Shown: positions 25,836 to 35,496, counted from the first letter of the stretch. The stretch: 64,000 nucleotides of DNA from Cupriavidus pampae (GCF_914271485.1 NZ_CAJZAG010000011.1:248001-312000); one strand, 5' to 3'. Notes: a model not told the origin generated them from the sequence alone. Program-made: numbers and translations.

Positions 25836-26807
25836 TCAGTCTTGCATCATGTTGTTGGCCTTGGCGACTGGCGCCAGCTTCTTGGTGTCGGCGCGCACGG
25901 CTTCGGTGTACTTGGCCGGCGCACCGTACTCAGGGTCGAAGCCGAGGTTCACGAGCTTCTCCTGGAGCGCGGGGTCCGCCATCACACCAGCCAGTTCCGT
26001 CACGAGCTTCTGCTTGATCGGGGCCGGCACACCCTTCGGTGCGACGATTGCAAACCACGAATCCATACGGAAGCCAGGAAAGCCGCTCTCGGCGATCGTC
26101 GGCACGTTCGGCAGCATCGGATTGCGTTTGGTACCGGTGACGGCCAGCGCGCGCACCTTGCCGCCCTTGAGCGCCGCCACCGAGGCGGGCACCGCATCGA
26201 AGCTCAGCGGAATCTGTCCACCCATCACATCCGTCATGGCAGGAGCGCTGCCCTTGTACGGGACATGCAGCACCTTGACGCCCGCCGCGTTCCACAGCAT
26301 TTCGCCGGCAAAGTTCACGGTGGAGCCGGTGCCATGCGAGCCATACGAGTACGTGCCCGGCTTGGCCTTGATATCCGCCAGCAGTTGCGGCAGGGTCTGC
26401 GCCGCCACGCCGCTGTTGGCCAGCAGTACGAGCGAGGCGCTGCCCACCAGTCCAATCGGATCGAAGCTCGACTCGGGGTTGTAGTTGAGCTTGCTGTAGA
26501 TGATCGGGTTCACCACGAACGTCGTCGACGTTCCAAGCAGCAGCGTGTAGCCATCGGGCGTCGCGCGCGAGACCTGCTCCGCGCCGACGATCGTTGCCGC
26601 GCCGGGCTTGTAGTCGATGACGACCTGTTGCTTCAGGCGCTCGCTCAGCTGTATGGATACCAGGCGCGCCACCGAGTCCACGCTGCCGCCGGGGGGAAAC
26701 GGCACCACCAGGCGGATCGGACGATCAGGAAATTCCGCCAGCGCGGCGCCGGACAGCAGCGCGATGGATACGCCAACACAGGAAACGAGAATCCGCGGGA
26801 AAGACAT
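25836..26807 (-). CDS. Bug-family (TctC) periplasmic binding protein
   Basis: 323 residues with a signal peptide ending near ALA-EFPDRP. The Bug core follows: FPDRPIRLVVPFPPGGSVDSVAR, IDYKPGAATIVGAEQVSRATPDGYTLL and FDPEYGAPAKYTEAVRAD at the end. It is the second minus-strand Bug-type receptor in the window and is coupled to the M20 peptidase gene. It probably captures the amide or carboxylate processed by the downstream enzymes. Confidence 0.9.
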   Translation of the reverse strand: MSFPRILVSCVGVSIALLSGAALAEFPDRPIRLVVPFPPGGSVDSVARLVSIQLSERLKQQVVIDYKPGAATIVGAEQVSRATPDGYTLLLGTSTTFVVNPIIYSKLNYNPESSFDPIGLVGSASLVLLANSGVAAQTLPQLLADIKAKPGTYSYGSHGTGSTVNFAGEMLWNAAGVKVLHVPYKGSAPAMTDVMGGQIPLSFDAVPASVAALKGGKVRALAVTGTKRNPMLPNVPTIAESGFPGFRMDSWFAIVAPKGVPAPIKQKLVTELAGVMADPALQEKLVNLGFDPEYGAPAKYTEAVRADTKKLAPVAKANNMMQD

Positions 26808-26980
26808 CTTGCACTCCAGGATGATCAGTGGGACGGTGGTTGCTTACCTTCAGATTGCACCGGCTGGCAGGCCGGCGGCGGTTGGCGGAAGAGACTGTTG
26901 GGAATCACTGCCGCATCCTCGGGTGATCTCACCTCTGTGCGAATGCGGCATCGGTACAGGAGCAGCTACGACGACACGGT

Positions 26981-27874
26981 TCAGGCGCGCGCCGGCGAGG
27001 TGCTCCGTTCGAAGTTGACGATGCGGTTGAAATCCTCGCCATCGGCCAGCGCGGAGGCGCTGGATTTCCAGATATCGCCGATCACATCGACAGCCGGCAG
27101 GTCCAGACCCAGTGCTTCGCCCAGCGACACGGCGAGGTTCACATCCTTGCGCATCAACTGCATCGTAAAGCCAGAGGCGTACGTGTTGTTCAGGATACGG
27201 TTCGGATAGTTGAACAGCGTCACGCCGCTGCGGCCCGAGCCCGCGTTGACGGCTTCAATCAGCTGCTCGGTGGAGATGCCTGCCGCATTGGCCAGGCGGA
27301 ACGCCTCGCTCGCGGTGACCAGATGCGACGCGGTCAGCAGATTGTTGATCAGCTTGGCCACGTGGCCCGCGCTGACGTCGCCGATATGGAAGCGCTTGGT
27401 ACCGAGCGCCGACAACACCGGATGCGCGTGCGTGACGTCCGCCTCCGAGCCACCGATAAACATCGTGAGTTCGCCCTTGAGCGCGCCGCTCGGGCCGCCG
27501 CTCACCGGTGCATCGACGAAGCGGATGCCCTTGTCCTTGAGTGCGACCGCGAGTTCGCGCGTCACCTGCGGATCGGCGGTGGTGGTATCGATCAGCAGCA
27601 GTCCCGGCTTTGCCAGCGCGAGCAGACCGCCCTCGCCTTCCAGCAGCGCCCGCACGATAGCCGAGGTCGGCAGCGACAGCACGATGGTCGCGCACTCGCG
27701 GGCCAGCTGCGCCAGATCTGTGCCCACTGGAATGCCTGCCTCGCGTGCCGCATTGACGGCCTGCTCGGATTTGTCGAGACCCAGCACGGCATAGCCGGCG
27801 CGCTGCAGCGAGAGCGCCATGCCGCGGCCCATGTTGCCGAGACCGATGACGCCTACGGATTTGGTGTTTTCCAT
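26981..27874 (-). CDS. NAD(P)-dependent beta-hydroxyacid dehydrogenase (3-hydroxyisobutyrate dehydrogenase family)
   Basis: A 297-residue oxidoreductase. It has the N-terminal Rossmann motif VGVIGLGNMGRGMA, the family signature FVDAPVSGGPSGA, and the catalytic Lys in HVAKLINNLL. It oxidises a 3-hydroxy acid to the semialdehyde or reduces the reverse. The true start is ATG 27874; the frame extends upstream only through the neighbouring gene's tail. It sits between an aldehyde dehydrogenase and the Bug-peptidase pair, so an alcohol-aldehyde-acid sequence is plausible. The specific substrate is not assigned. Confidence 0.87.
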   Translation of the reverse strand: MENTKSVGVIGLGNMGRGMALSLQRAGYAVLGLDKSEQAVNAAREAGIPVGTDLAQLARECATIVLSLPTSAIVRALLEGEGGLLALAKPGLLLIDTTTADPQVTRELAVALKDKGIRFVDAPVSGGPSGALKGELTMFIGGSEADVTHAHPVLSALGTKRFHIGDVSAGHVAKLINNLLTASHLVTASEAFRLANAAGISTEQLIEAVNAGSGRSGVTLFNYPNRILNNTYASGFTMQLMRKDVNLAVSLGEALGLDLPAVDVIGDIWKSSASALADGEDFNRIVNFERSTSPARA

Positions 27875-27920
27875 CGTCAGACCTGATAAGAAATAAAGCG
27901 TGAACGGAGGTGAAGAAGAG

Positions 27921-29423
27921 TCAGCAACCTGCGGCGATCGGTACCCAGACGCTCTTGGTTTTGGTGTATTCGTATAAACATTCGGCGCCGCTGGAGCGGC
28001 CGTAACCACTGCTGTCGTTGCCGCCGAACGGCGACGCAACGTGCATGTCGCGGTACATGTTGATCCACAGCAGACCGGCATTGACCTGCGCGGCGACACG
28101 ATGCGCACGCGCGATGTCGCGCGTCCAGACCGCGCCGGCCAGTGCAAACTCGCTGTCGTTGGCGATGTCGATGGCTTCGGCCTCGGTGTCGAAGGGAATC
28201 GCTACGACGACTGGCCCAAACACCTCCTCGCGTGCGATGCGCATGGTGTTGTTGACGTGACTCAGCACGGTCGGCTTCACATACAAGCCAGGTTCGTGCG
28301 ATTCGTGACCGTCGCCAGTGACGCCACCGGTCACGAGTTGCGCGCCTTCCTCGAGTCCCATGGCGATCATGCGCTGGATCCGTTCGAACTGCGGGCGGTT
28401 GTTGATGGGGCCACCATCGGCCGTTTCATCGAGCGGATGGCCAATGCGGTACTCGGCGACCGCACGGCCGACGGTTTCGACAAAGCGATCGTAGACCGCA
28501 CGCTGCACCAGCAGCCGCGATCCCGCCGCGCAGTTCTGCCCCGTATTGGCGCAGGCGGCGATCACGGCCGCTTTGCAGGCCTGTTCAAGGTTGGCATCGT
28601 CGAACACGATATTGGCCGACTTGCCGCCCAGCTCCAGCAGACACGAGATCGGACGCTGCGCCGCGGCGGCGTTCACCGCGCGTCCGGTTTGCGTCGAGCC
28701 GACGAACACCACCTTCTTTGTGATCGGGTTGCCGATCGCCGTATCGCCGATGGTCTTGCCAAGACCGTTGACCACATTGAGCGTGCCCGTCGGCAGCCCG
28801 GCTTCGCGAGCGAGCCGGGCCAATGCCAGCGCGGTCAGCGGCGTCAGTTCGGAAGGCTTGAGCAGCACGGCATTGCCCATGGCCAGTGCCGGCGCGATGT
28901 TCCACGCCGCGAGATAGAGCGGGGAATTCCACGGCGTAATCGCGAGCACAACGCCTAGCGGTTCGCGCAGCGTGTAGTTGAGCTGACCGCCGGGCACCGG
29001 AATCACGCTACCGTGAAACTTGTCGGTCCAGCCCGCGTAGTAGCGGAAGATCTCCGCGACGGCGGCCACCTGCGCGCGCGCCGCCTTGATCGTCTTGCCG
29101 CTCGTGATCGCTTCCAGCCGCGCCAGTGGTTCGGCATCGCGCCGCACCAGTTGGCCAAGCTGCGCGAGTACTTCCCCGCGGCGCTGGGCGGAGTATGCGG
29201 CCCATTGCTTCTGCGCGGCCTGACAGCTGCGCAGCGCGGCGTCAACGATCGTCGTGTCCGTATCGGCGAACTGCAGCAGCGTCTGCTCCGTGGCGGGGTC
29301 GATCAGCGTCAGCGTGGCGCCGCTACCCGGCACCAGTTCAGCACCAATATAGGAGCCGATGTCCGTGGGCGAGCCCACGAGCGACGCGACGAGCGCATTG
29401 AAGTCCGACGAAGAATGATTCAT
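27921..29423 (-). CDS. NAD(P)+-dependent aldehyde dehydrogenase
   Basis: A 500-residue ALDH. Visible are ITPWNSPLYLAAWN, the active-site Glu in LLELGGKSAN, the catalytic Cys in NTGQNCAAGSR and REEVFGPVVVA. The NTGQNC loop is of the betaine/benzaldehyde ALDH type, unlike the local paralogue at 6561. ATG 29423 has GCAGGGG upstream. It leads the minus-strand operon with the HIBADH-type dehydrogenase, Bug receptor and M20 peptidase. Confidence 0.89.
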   Translation of the reverse strand: MNHSSSDFNALVASLVGSPTDIGSYIGAELVPGSGATLTLIDPATEQTLLQFADTDTTIVDAALRSCQAAQKQWAAYSAQRRGEVLAQLGQLVRRDAEPLARLEAITSGKTIKAARAQVAAVAEIFRYYAGWTDKFHGSVIPVPGGQLNYTLREPLGVVLAITPWNSPLYLAAWNIAPALAMGNAVLLKPSELTPLTALALARLAREAGLPTGTLNVVNGLGKTIGDTAIGNPITKKVVFVGSTQTGRAVNAAAAQRPISCLLELGGKSANIVFDDANLEQACKAAVIAACANTGQNCAAGSRLLVQRAVYDRFVETVGRAVAEYRIGHPLDETADGGPINNRPQFERIQRMIAMGLEEGAQLVTGGVTGDGHESHEPGLYVKPTVLSHVNNTMRIAREEVFGPVVVAIPFDTEAEAIDIANDSEFALAGAVWTRDIARAHRVAAQVNAGLLWINMYRDMHVASPFGGNDSSGYGRSSGAECLYEYTKTKSVWVPIAAGC

Positions 29424-29711
29424 GCCCCTGCCTTGCAAGAACGACACCCGAGCTGGGGTGCCTAACCGATGGCACGACGTTGATGCCGTCATGCGATGAG
29501 GCAAGTCTAGGGTTGCGATGGCGGGTAGCGAAAGATGCTAATTCTGTTCTCGCGATCACCATAAGTTCTCACGGGGAGCGTCAATCCGCCCCGATCACAA
29601 AGCGTGATCATGAGAACTGTGCAGGCATCTTTGCTTCTCTCCGAGCGCATTGCAGACTTTGCGCATCGGCTGGCAGGTGCCGGCTTCCCATCGAGAGCGC
29701 AAGGAGCGACC

Positions 29712-30092
29712 ATGAGCAAGGAACTGTTTGACAAGGGCGAGCAGGTTCGCCGCGAAGTGCTGGGCGAGGAGTACGTGGTCAACTCCACGCGCAATACCGA
29801 CGCCTTCAGCGAACCGATTCGCGAGTTCGCCATCAAGAACCTGTGGGGCGACATCTGGAGCCGTCCGGGCCTCGATCGTCGCGCGCGCAGTATCGGCGTG
29901 TTGTCGATCCTCGCGGCGCAAGGTCGTACCGGTGAACTCAAGACGCATATTCGCGCGGCGCTGAACAATGGCCTGACGCGCGAGGAAATCGGTGAGGTGT
30001 TCCTGCAGTCGGCGCTGTATTGCGGTATCCCCGCAGGCAGCGAGGCCACACGAGTGGCCAAGCTGCTGTTTGCGGAGATGGACGCGAAGTAG
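29712..30092 (+). CDS. Carboxymuconolactone decarboxylase-family protein
   Basis: 126 residues, all-helical. Blocks are GLDRRARSIGVLSILAAQGRTGELKTHIRAALNNGLTREEI and ALYCGIPAGSEA, close to PcaC. There is no CxxC pair, so it is not of the AhpD peroxidase branch. ATG 29712 follows AAGGAG. It is divergent from the aldehyde dehydrogenase operon across a 288-base gap with no other feature, and may act in the same pathway. Confidence 0.85.
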   Translation: MSKELFDKGEQVRREVLGEEYVVNSTRNTDAFSEPIREFAIKNLWGDIWSRPGLDRRARSIGVLSILAAQGRTGELKTHIRAALNNGLTREEIGEVFLQSALYCGIPAGSEATRVAKLLFAEMDAK

Positions 30093-30116
30093 GCTCGCGA
30101 GAACCCGTACGCGCCG

Positions 30117-30137
30117 CCACCCTCAGGGAGAGGGTGG
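30117..30137. terminator. Hairpin between convergent genes
   Basis: CCACCCTC and GAGGGTGG flank a 5-base loop, 24 bases after the carboxymuconolactone-decarboxylase stop and before the convergent phospholipase end. No clear T-run. Confidence 0.5.
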
Positions 30138-30178
30138 TGTGTCGAGCGCCGACCTACACCTGACCTTACACCTGCCCC

Positions 30179-32374
30179 TTACACCTGACCCATCGCCGGA
30201 TCGCTGACCGAGTCCTTGCCGGTCTCGATGCGACCCGCGATGCGGCGGCTGAACGACGGTGCGGCGTCGCAAACGATCGCGAAGTCGTACCAGTTGCCGC
30301 TCTCGCCAAGCGGCCAGCTCAGTTCGCCGATGCGACCCGGTAGCACGGTCTGCGCCCACGGACCATCACCGCGATAGGCCTGCGCCGTGGCCGTGAAGGT
30401 CACCGGCTGCGTGCCGCGGTTGTACAGCTTGATCTGCAACGCGGGCGGATCGCACAGCTCGTAGCACACCTGAATCTCCGCGCCACCGCCGGCGCCCTGT
30501 TCGGCGGTGTTGCCGATGAACTCGCGGTGGTAGCCATTGGGGCCAAGCACCCACAGGTTGTACTTGCCGCCATCGGCGGTGGCGTTCCACACGCCTTCGA
30601 AGGTCTTGCCGGCTTCCACCACATAACGGCGCGGAATCGCATCGAGGTGCAGCTTGTCATAGACATGGAACACGGCGGCCGCGTTACCCGTGCTGCTGTT
30701 GGCAAAGGTCAGCGTGACCGTGCCGCCCGCATCCACGCGCGACGTGGTGTGCAGCTCATACGGCAGCGCCCGCGACGGACGCGAACCGGTTTCCTGCTTC
30801 GGCGCCACGCCGGCGGTCGGCACGGGAATCGCGGGCAGCGCCTTTTGCGACAGCGCGAGGTTGTCCACCGCGACCTTGGTGGTGCGGCCGGACAGCGTCG
30901 GCAATTTCTCGCTATTGGGATTCACGAAGTTGAAAGCCGACGTCAGGTCGCCGCACACCGCGCGACGGTACGCGCCGATCTGCGGCTCCTTGACGCCGAA
31001 GCGCTTCTCCAGGAACAGCAGTGTGGAGGTGTGGTCGAACGTCTGCGAGTTGACCCAGCCACCACGACTCCACGGCGACACCACCCACATCGGCACGCGC
31101 GGGCCCGGGCCGAACGGCTTGCCGTCCATCCTGAGCTGGTTGGCAGTGGCAGGCGTGTAGTTGAAATACTCGAACGCCATGTCCGCATCGGACAGCGTGC
31201 TGCCGCCCGCGAGTGTGCCATCGGCGTTGACCGACGGCGCGGACGGCGGCGGCAGGTGGTCGAAGAAGCCGTCGTTCTCGTCGTAGTTGATCAGCAGTAC
31301 GGTCTTGCTCCATACCTCGGGGTTCGCGGTCAGTGCGTCGATCACCTGCTGCACGTACCAGCCGCCCTGCGCGGGGCTCGACGGCCCCGGATGCTCGCTG
31401 TACGTTGACGGCGCGATGATCCACGACACCGAAGGCAACGTGCCGTTCTGCACGTCGTCGCGCAGCGCCTGCAGGAAGCCGTCGGGCATGGTGTTGCTGA
31501 AGCCGCGCGCGAGCGGGCTCAGCGCGTCGTCGATGGCGGGATCATAGGCGGGCGACACAGCGGGCAGTGCCACCGGGCGGCGCGCCGCGGGCATCGATTC
31601 CATGGCCGCGCGCCAATGGCGGAAGCTCATCATCTCGTTGCAGCCGTAGTTGTCGGCGAGGCTTTGATATACCTTCCAGCTCACGCCGGCATCCACGAGA
31701 CGATCGGCATAGGTCTTCCACGTCCAGCCCTGTGTCGACGGGCCCACGTCGTTGCCACCGTTGAACTCGTTGACCATGGCCGCGACGTTGTCACCGCTCG
31801 GCCCGTTGGTGCCCGTCCAGTAGAACAGACGGTTCGGGATCGTACCGGTGTGCATCGAACAGTGGTATGCATCGCACAGCGTGAAGGCGTCGGCCAGCGC
31901 GCGCTGGAACGGAATCTCGGCGGTCTCGTAGTACGACATCGACAGGCGGTTCTTCGCCACCGGCCAGCGATTCATGCGGCCATGGTCCCACGCGGCCTGC
32001 GCGTCGGGCCATGTATGCGGCGTGCTGCCGGCGCGCTGTGCATTGCCCAGCGTCGCATCGAGGCGATATGGCGGGACGATCGTGCCCGTGTTGTCGGTCT
32101 GGTACAGGATGTTCTTGCCATTCGCGAGCGGAATGCCGAAGCGATCGCCGTAGCCGCGCACGCCGCGGTACGTGCCGAAGTAGCTGTCGAACGCGCGGTT
32201 CTCGAGCATAAGCATGACGACGTGCTGCACGTCCTGGATCGTGCCGGTGGCGTTATTGGCTTCGATGGCCAGCGCGCGGCGAATGCTGGGAGGGAACGAG
32301 GCGAGCGTGGCCGCGGCAGCGGCGGTGCCCAACGTGTTGCGCAGGAACTTGCGCTTGGAAGGATTGAAAGTCAT
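30179..32374 (-). CDS. plcN: Phosphocholine-specific phospholipase C (Tat-exported)
   Basis: A 731-residue secreted phosphoesterase cleaving phosphatidylcholine or related lipids. The N-terminal leader (SKRKFLRNTLG, then an Ala-rich stretch) resembles a Tat signal but with KR in place of RR. The catalytic domain has the family's HVVMLMLENRAFDSYFGT, with a metal-binding Glu-Asn, YDENDGFFDHLPPPSAPS and MWVVSPWSRGGW. Two C-terminal beta domains (about residues 500-731) follow. Length and domain order match the PlcH/PlcN group. The gene for a small lipoprotein lies 48 bases upstream. Confidence 0.9.
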   Translation of the reverse strand: MTFNPSKRKFLRNTLGTAAAAATLASFPPSIRRALAIEANNATGTIQDVQHVVMLMLENRAFDSYFGTYRGVRGYGDRFGIPLANGKNILYQTDNTGTIVPPYRLDATLGNAQRAGSTPHTWPDAQAAWDHGRMNRWPVAKNRLSMSYYETAEIPFQRALADAFTLCDAYHCSMHTGTIPNRLFYWTGTNGPSGDNVAAMVNEFNGGNDVGPSTQGWTWKTYADRLVDAGVSWKVYQSLADNYGCNEMMSFRHWRAAMESMPAARRPVALPAVSPAYDPAIDDALSPLARGFSNTMPDGFLQALRDDVQNGTLPSVSWIIAPSTYSEHPGPSSPAQGGWYVQQVIDALTANPEVWSKTVLLINYDENDGFFDHLPPPSAPSVNADGTLAGGSTLSDADMAFEYFNYTPATANQLRMDGKPFGPGPRVPMWVVSPWSRGGWVNSQTFDHTSTLLFLEKRFGVKEPQIGAYRRAVCGDLTSAFNFVNPNSEKLPTLSGRTTKVAVDNLALSQKALPAIPVPTAGVAPKQETGSRPSRALPYELHTTSRVDAGGTVTLTFANSSTGNAAAVFHVYDKLHLDAIPRRYVVEAGKTFEGVWNATADGGKYNLWVLGPNGYHREFIGNTAEQGAGGGAEIQVCYELCDPPALQIKLYNRGTQPVTFTATAQAYRGDGPWAQTVLPGRIGELSWPLGESGNWYDFAIVCDAAPSFSRRIAGRIETGKDSVSDPAMGQV

Positions 32375-32422
32375 ACCGGTCTGGTGTCCGTTGTCTGTTG
32401 TCTGTTCGTTTTTATGGTGACT

Positions 32423-32620
32423 TCAGGGTGCGGGCGCGCAATGAGCCGTCGCGCAAGCCGCGGGCGGCGTGCCGCCACCGGGATTGCCCGTGCTGGGATT
32501 GCCGCCTGCCGGTGGGTTGTTGTCGTCGCCCCCGCAGGCGCTCAACAACATGGACAGACACAGGATGCCGGCGCCGAGCAGAGGCCGGCCGTAATGGGAG
32601 ATCGTACCTTTTCTTGTCAT
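32423..32620 (-). CDS. Small lipoprotein, 65 aa
   Basis: A basic start (MTRKGT), then a hydrophobic stretch ending in LSAC (lipobox), then a Gly/Pro/Asn-rich tail (CGGDDNNPPAGGNPSTG) with two further Cys. Its reading frame lies just upstream of the phospholipase and on the same strand, so co-expression is likely. The function is unknown; no homologous domain is recognised. Confidence 0.7.
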   Translation of the reverse strand: MTRKGTISHYGRPLLGAGILCLSMLLSACGGDDNNPPAGGNPSTGNPGGGTPPAACATAHCAPAP

Positions 32621-32957
32621 GGGTCATGATCCGCGCAACTGACCGAGCGCGAGCCGCGAGGGCTCGCACGGCATCGCGCAGTCGGCATCTCGGTGCCCGC
32701 GCGCGCCGTCGATGTGCCCGGCCGATCTCGGCCAGGATGGTTTCTGGGATTGGTTTTGCAGACCGGGCACCCCTCGACCGGGGGGTGCCGATCGAGAGAG
32801 GCGAAGTCTAGGAATCCGATGTGTCAGCGATGTGACTCGGAGAGAGGCAAAGCGGCCGCTTGAATAACCGAAGAGATAGTTGAGGCGGGCATATGCGCGT
32901 GGTATTTACGCGCGCGGTCGTTACTGTTGAAATTGTCTCGGTGGTAACGATCGGCGA
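32621..32957. other. Intergenic region with one hairpin (337 bp)
   Basis: Gene-free stretch between the lipoprotein start and the alanine racemase stop. It must hold the promoter for the lipoprotein-phospholipase unit. The one visible structure is an inverted repeat GGCACCCC/GGGGTGCC at 32766-32789. No gene or RNA is evident. Confidence 0.5.
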
Positions 32958-34058
32958 TCAGGACTCGATGCGCACCGGCACGCGCGGTGCCACCGCGCAC
33001 ATCAGCTCGTAACCAATCGTCCCGGCGGCGGCGGCCACATCGTCGATCGGCACGTGCTGCCCCCATAGTTCGACTGGGGTGCCGACTGCCGCGTCCGGAC
33101 AGGCATCGAGATCGACGGCCAGCATGTCCATCGACACCCGACCGAGCGTGCGTGTGAGGCGGTCGCCCACACGCACCGGCGCGAAATGTCCGGCATGCGA
33201 GGAGGCGATGCGCGGATATCCATCGGCATAGCCGCACGCCACCACGCCGATGCGCTGGCGCCGCGTGGCCACATAGTGCGAGCCGTAACCCACCGCTTGT
33301 CCAGCTTCGATCTGCTGGATGCCGAGAATTCGGCTGGCCAGCGTCTGCGTTGGCATCAGGCCCGTATTGGCCAGGTCGCTCGCGCGGCCCGATGGTGAAG
33401 CGCCGTACAGCATGATCCCGGCACGCACCCAGTCATAGCGGCATTCGCGGTGCCACAGCGTCGCGGCGGAGTTGGCAAGCGATACCGGTCCGGGCAGATC
33501 GCGCGTGGTCGTCCGAAAGCTTTCCCATTGCGCGGAGATGCCGGTCTCGGTGTCCGCATCGGCGAAATGGCTCATATGGCCGAGGGTTCGAATGGCCTCG
33601 ATTTCCTGCGCGCGCCGGAATGCGGCACGGTAGGCATCGGGGGCGAAGCCGAGCCGGTTCATGCCGGAGTTCAGCTTCAGGAACACATTCACGGACCCAC
33701 GCGGCAGTCGTCCATCGCGCGAGGCGACTTCGAGCATGCGCAACTGCGCTTCGTCGTGGACTGCGGTGGTCAGGCGCAGCGAGGCGAGCAGCGGGATATC
33801 GCTCTCATCGAAGAACCCTTCGAGCAACAGGATCGGCTTGTCCCATCCCAGTTGGCGCAAGCGGACCGCCTCGTCGAGATCGAGCAACGCGAACCCATCC
33901 GCCGCCGAAAGCGCCGGATAGACGCGCTCGATGCCGTGCCCATAGGCATTCGCCTTGACGACGGCCCACACCTTCGAATCGGAACTGAGCCGCCGCGCGA
34001 CGGCGAGATTGTTGGCGAGCGCGGAGAGATGAATCGTGGCGGAGATCGGCCGTGGCAT
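32958..34058 (-). CDS. alr: Alanine racemase (PLP)
   Basis: 366 residues. The PLP Lys lies in AVVKANAYGHG near residue 35, and the catalytic Tyr in AVGYGSHYVAT. GRVSMDMLAVD and GYELMCAVAPRVPV complete the family blocks. It interconverts L- and D-alanine for peptidoglycan or for D-alanine catabolism. No dadA lies beside it here, so biosynthetic and catabolic forms cannot be distinguished. Length is normal. Confidence 0.92.
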   Translation of the reverse strand: MPRPISATIHLSALANNLAVARRLSSDSKVWAVVKANAYGHGIERVYPALSAADGFALLDLDEAVRLRQLGWDKPILLLEGFFDESDIPLLASLRLTTAVHDEAQLRMLEVASRDGRLPRGSVNVFLKLNSGMNRLGFAPDAYRAAFRRAQEIEAIRTLGHMSHFADADTETGISAQWESFRTTTRDLPGPVSLANSAATLWHRECRYDWVRAGIMLYGASPSGRASDLANTGLMPTQTLASRILGIQQIEAGQAVGYGSHYVATRRQRIGVVACGYADGYPRIASSHAGHFAPVRVGDRLTRTLGRVSMDMLAVDLDACPDAAVGTPVELWGQHVPIDDVAAAAGTIGYELMCAVAPRVPVRIES

Positions 34059-34193
34059 GGCGGGGGCGTGATGGTTGCTGGAGCGTTTTACTTTCCGGAA
34101 TGATTGCTATGTTAATGACGAGTGGGCAGCTTGAGTTGCTGAAAAATCTTGAAAAATCAGGAAAGATTACGGATGCGTGTTCGTTTGTGAGAG

Positions 34194-34538
34194 TCAGTGT
34201 ATGCGGGTGCTATGGTGCATCACGTAGAACTTCACATGCGCGTGGTCCACGCCAAATCCACCCATATCGCACCCGGTCCGACCCACTTCCTTGAATGTGC
34301 GATCGAGCATGCGGCTGACGTCCTTCGCAGCGTCCAGCAATCGATCGACGATCGCAGGTTCCAGTGCGAGGAGATTGCTGCCGTGATGCGCCTTGGTCAC
34401 GAGCACCGCAAACCCCGGCGTGTACGGATAGATCGAAAGAAACGCGATGTGGTGCTCGTCTTCCCAGATGGTGTGCGAAGGCGACGCGCCGGCGACCACC
34501 TGACAGAAGATGCAGTCCTGATGCTCGGTCTGGGCCAT
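34194..34538 (-). CDS. HIT-family protein, shortened paralogue
   Basis: 114 residues, closely similar to the 155-aa HIT protein at 35497-35964 but lacking about 40 C-terminal residues. Shared blocks: an N-terminal CIFCQVVAG (CxxC), IWEDEHHIAFLSIYPYTPGF and VLVTKAHH. The active site reads DHAHVKFY, where the third His of the usual HxHxH is Lys; the middle His, the nucleophile in Hint-type enzymes, is kept. HIT proteins hydrolyse nucleotide phosphoramidates or phosphoanhydrides. It may be an older, partly decayed duplicate of its neighbour or a specialised immunity protein. Confidence 0.8.
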   Translation of the reverse strand: MAQTEHQDCIFCQVVAGASPSHTIWEDEHHIAFLSIYPYTPGFAVLVTKAHHGSNLLALEPAIVDRLLDAAKDVSRMLDRTFKEVGRTGCDMGGFGVDHAHVKFYVMHHSTRIH

Positions 34539-34747
34539 GGTCTTCGTCCTCTTTGGAAATTGGCAACGTATCGAAGCCGAGATTCACATGCGAGAGGACG
34601 AGGAACAATCAGCGTTTCGTTAATCTTGAAGCATCGCGGCCCTTTCCCAACGCAAGAGGGGTCAAGATTCTTGAGAAAGCGACGACATCTAACGATCGGG
34701 ATCCAATCGATCTTCGTCTACAGCAATCCAATCAAAGGAGATAAACA

Positions 34748-35173
34748 ATGGGGTCGTACGTCAACGCCAGCATCGCCGCTAACGAGACAATCGTTTACGA
34801 GGCAAAGGTGTCGTGGTTGTCTCAGCTACCGATCCTGATCCTGGGCCTGCTCACGCTGCCCTTCATGGGCATCGGGCTGATCTGCTTTATCGTCGCGTTC
34901 GTTCGCGTCTGGACGACCGAGCTTGCCATCACCGACAAGCGTGTCATCGCGAAGTTTGGTCTCATCAGCCGGAGCACTGTCGAAATGCGTCTGGCCAAGG
35001 TCGAGACTGTGCAGATCGACCAGTCGATTCTCGGCCGAATTCTCAACTACGGCTCGGTCGTTGTTTCGGGCGCCGGCGCACCACGGGCGCCTATCCCGGG
35101 AATCTCGTCGCCGCTCAACTTCCGGGGTCGGTTGAATGCGATTCTGGAGGAGCAGTTGACGCAGCAAGCGTGA
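34748..35173 (+). CDS. Bacterial PH-domain membrane protein (bPH2/YdbS-like)
   Basis: 141 residues. Two hydrophobic segments (about residues 23-52) are followed by a bPH domain: TELAITDKRVIAKFGLISRSTVEMRLAKVETVQIDQSILGRILNYGSVVVSG, a very typical stretch. ATG 34748 follows AAAGGAGA. It lies between two convergent HIT genes and overlaps the next small ORF by GTGA. bPH proteins bind membranes or partner proteins; a role in the neighbouring peptide-nucleotide locus is possible but unproved. Confidence 0.85.
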   Translation: MGSYVNASIAANETIVYEAKVSWLSQLPILILGLLTLPFMGIGLICFIVAFVRVWTTELAITDKRVIAKFGLISRSTVEMRLAKVETVQIDQSILGRILNYGSVVVSGAGAPRAPIPGISSPLNFRGRLNAILEEQLTQQA

Positions 35174-35436
35174 GGACATCGACGGCGCCGCGCGCAACCT
35201 TCGAGGCGGCGCCGCGCGCAAGTGTGCTGCTAAGCGCGAAGCCATTCAGCGCACCGATCGTGGCAACGACGGGGAAGATGGCCAGAATGAGAACGATCGA
35301 TCCGAAGACGTTCGTCGACTTCAAGCGATGGATGGCAGGACTGAGCGATCGAGACCCGGTAAAGGTGTCACGAGATCGTCTGCAGGCTGCAATCGTAGAA
35401 AAGCTGTTGACTGAGCGACTTGCGCATCTGAACTAA
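35170..35436 (+). CDS. Possible small protein, 88 aa, coupled to the PH-domain gene
   Basis: GTG at 35170 overlaps the PH-domain stop (GTGA). The C-terminal half is credible as protein: KTFVDFKRWMAGL, then SRDRLQAAIVEKLLTERLAHL, an amphipathic helix. The N-terminal half is Ala/Thr-rich. A shorter start at ATG 35278 with GGGGAAG upstream would give 52 residues. Function unknown. The frame also runs antisense to nothing coding, which favours a real gene. Confidence 0.45.
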   Translation: MRTSTAPRATFEAAPRASVLLSAKPFSAPIVATTGKMARMRTIDPKTFVDFKRWMAGLSDRDPVKVSRDRLQAAIVEKLLTERLAHLN

Positions 35437-35496
35437 CGGCATGCATATGGCCTCATTACGAATATGCAACGTGAAGCGCCATCTCGTTGCCGCCGC

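Noticed and set aside
24531..27209. An 892-codon open frame on the plus strand
   Set aside because: It lies antisense to the peptidase, Bug receptor and dehydrogenase genes, which have clear motifs; Arg/His-rich composition is typical of antisense frames in GC-rich DNA.
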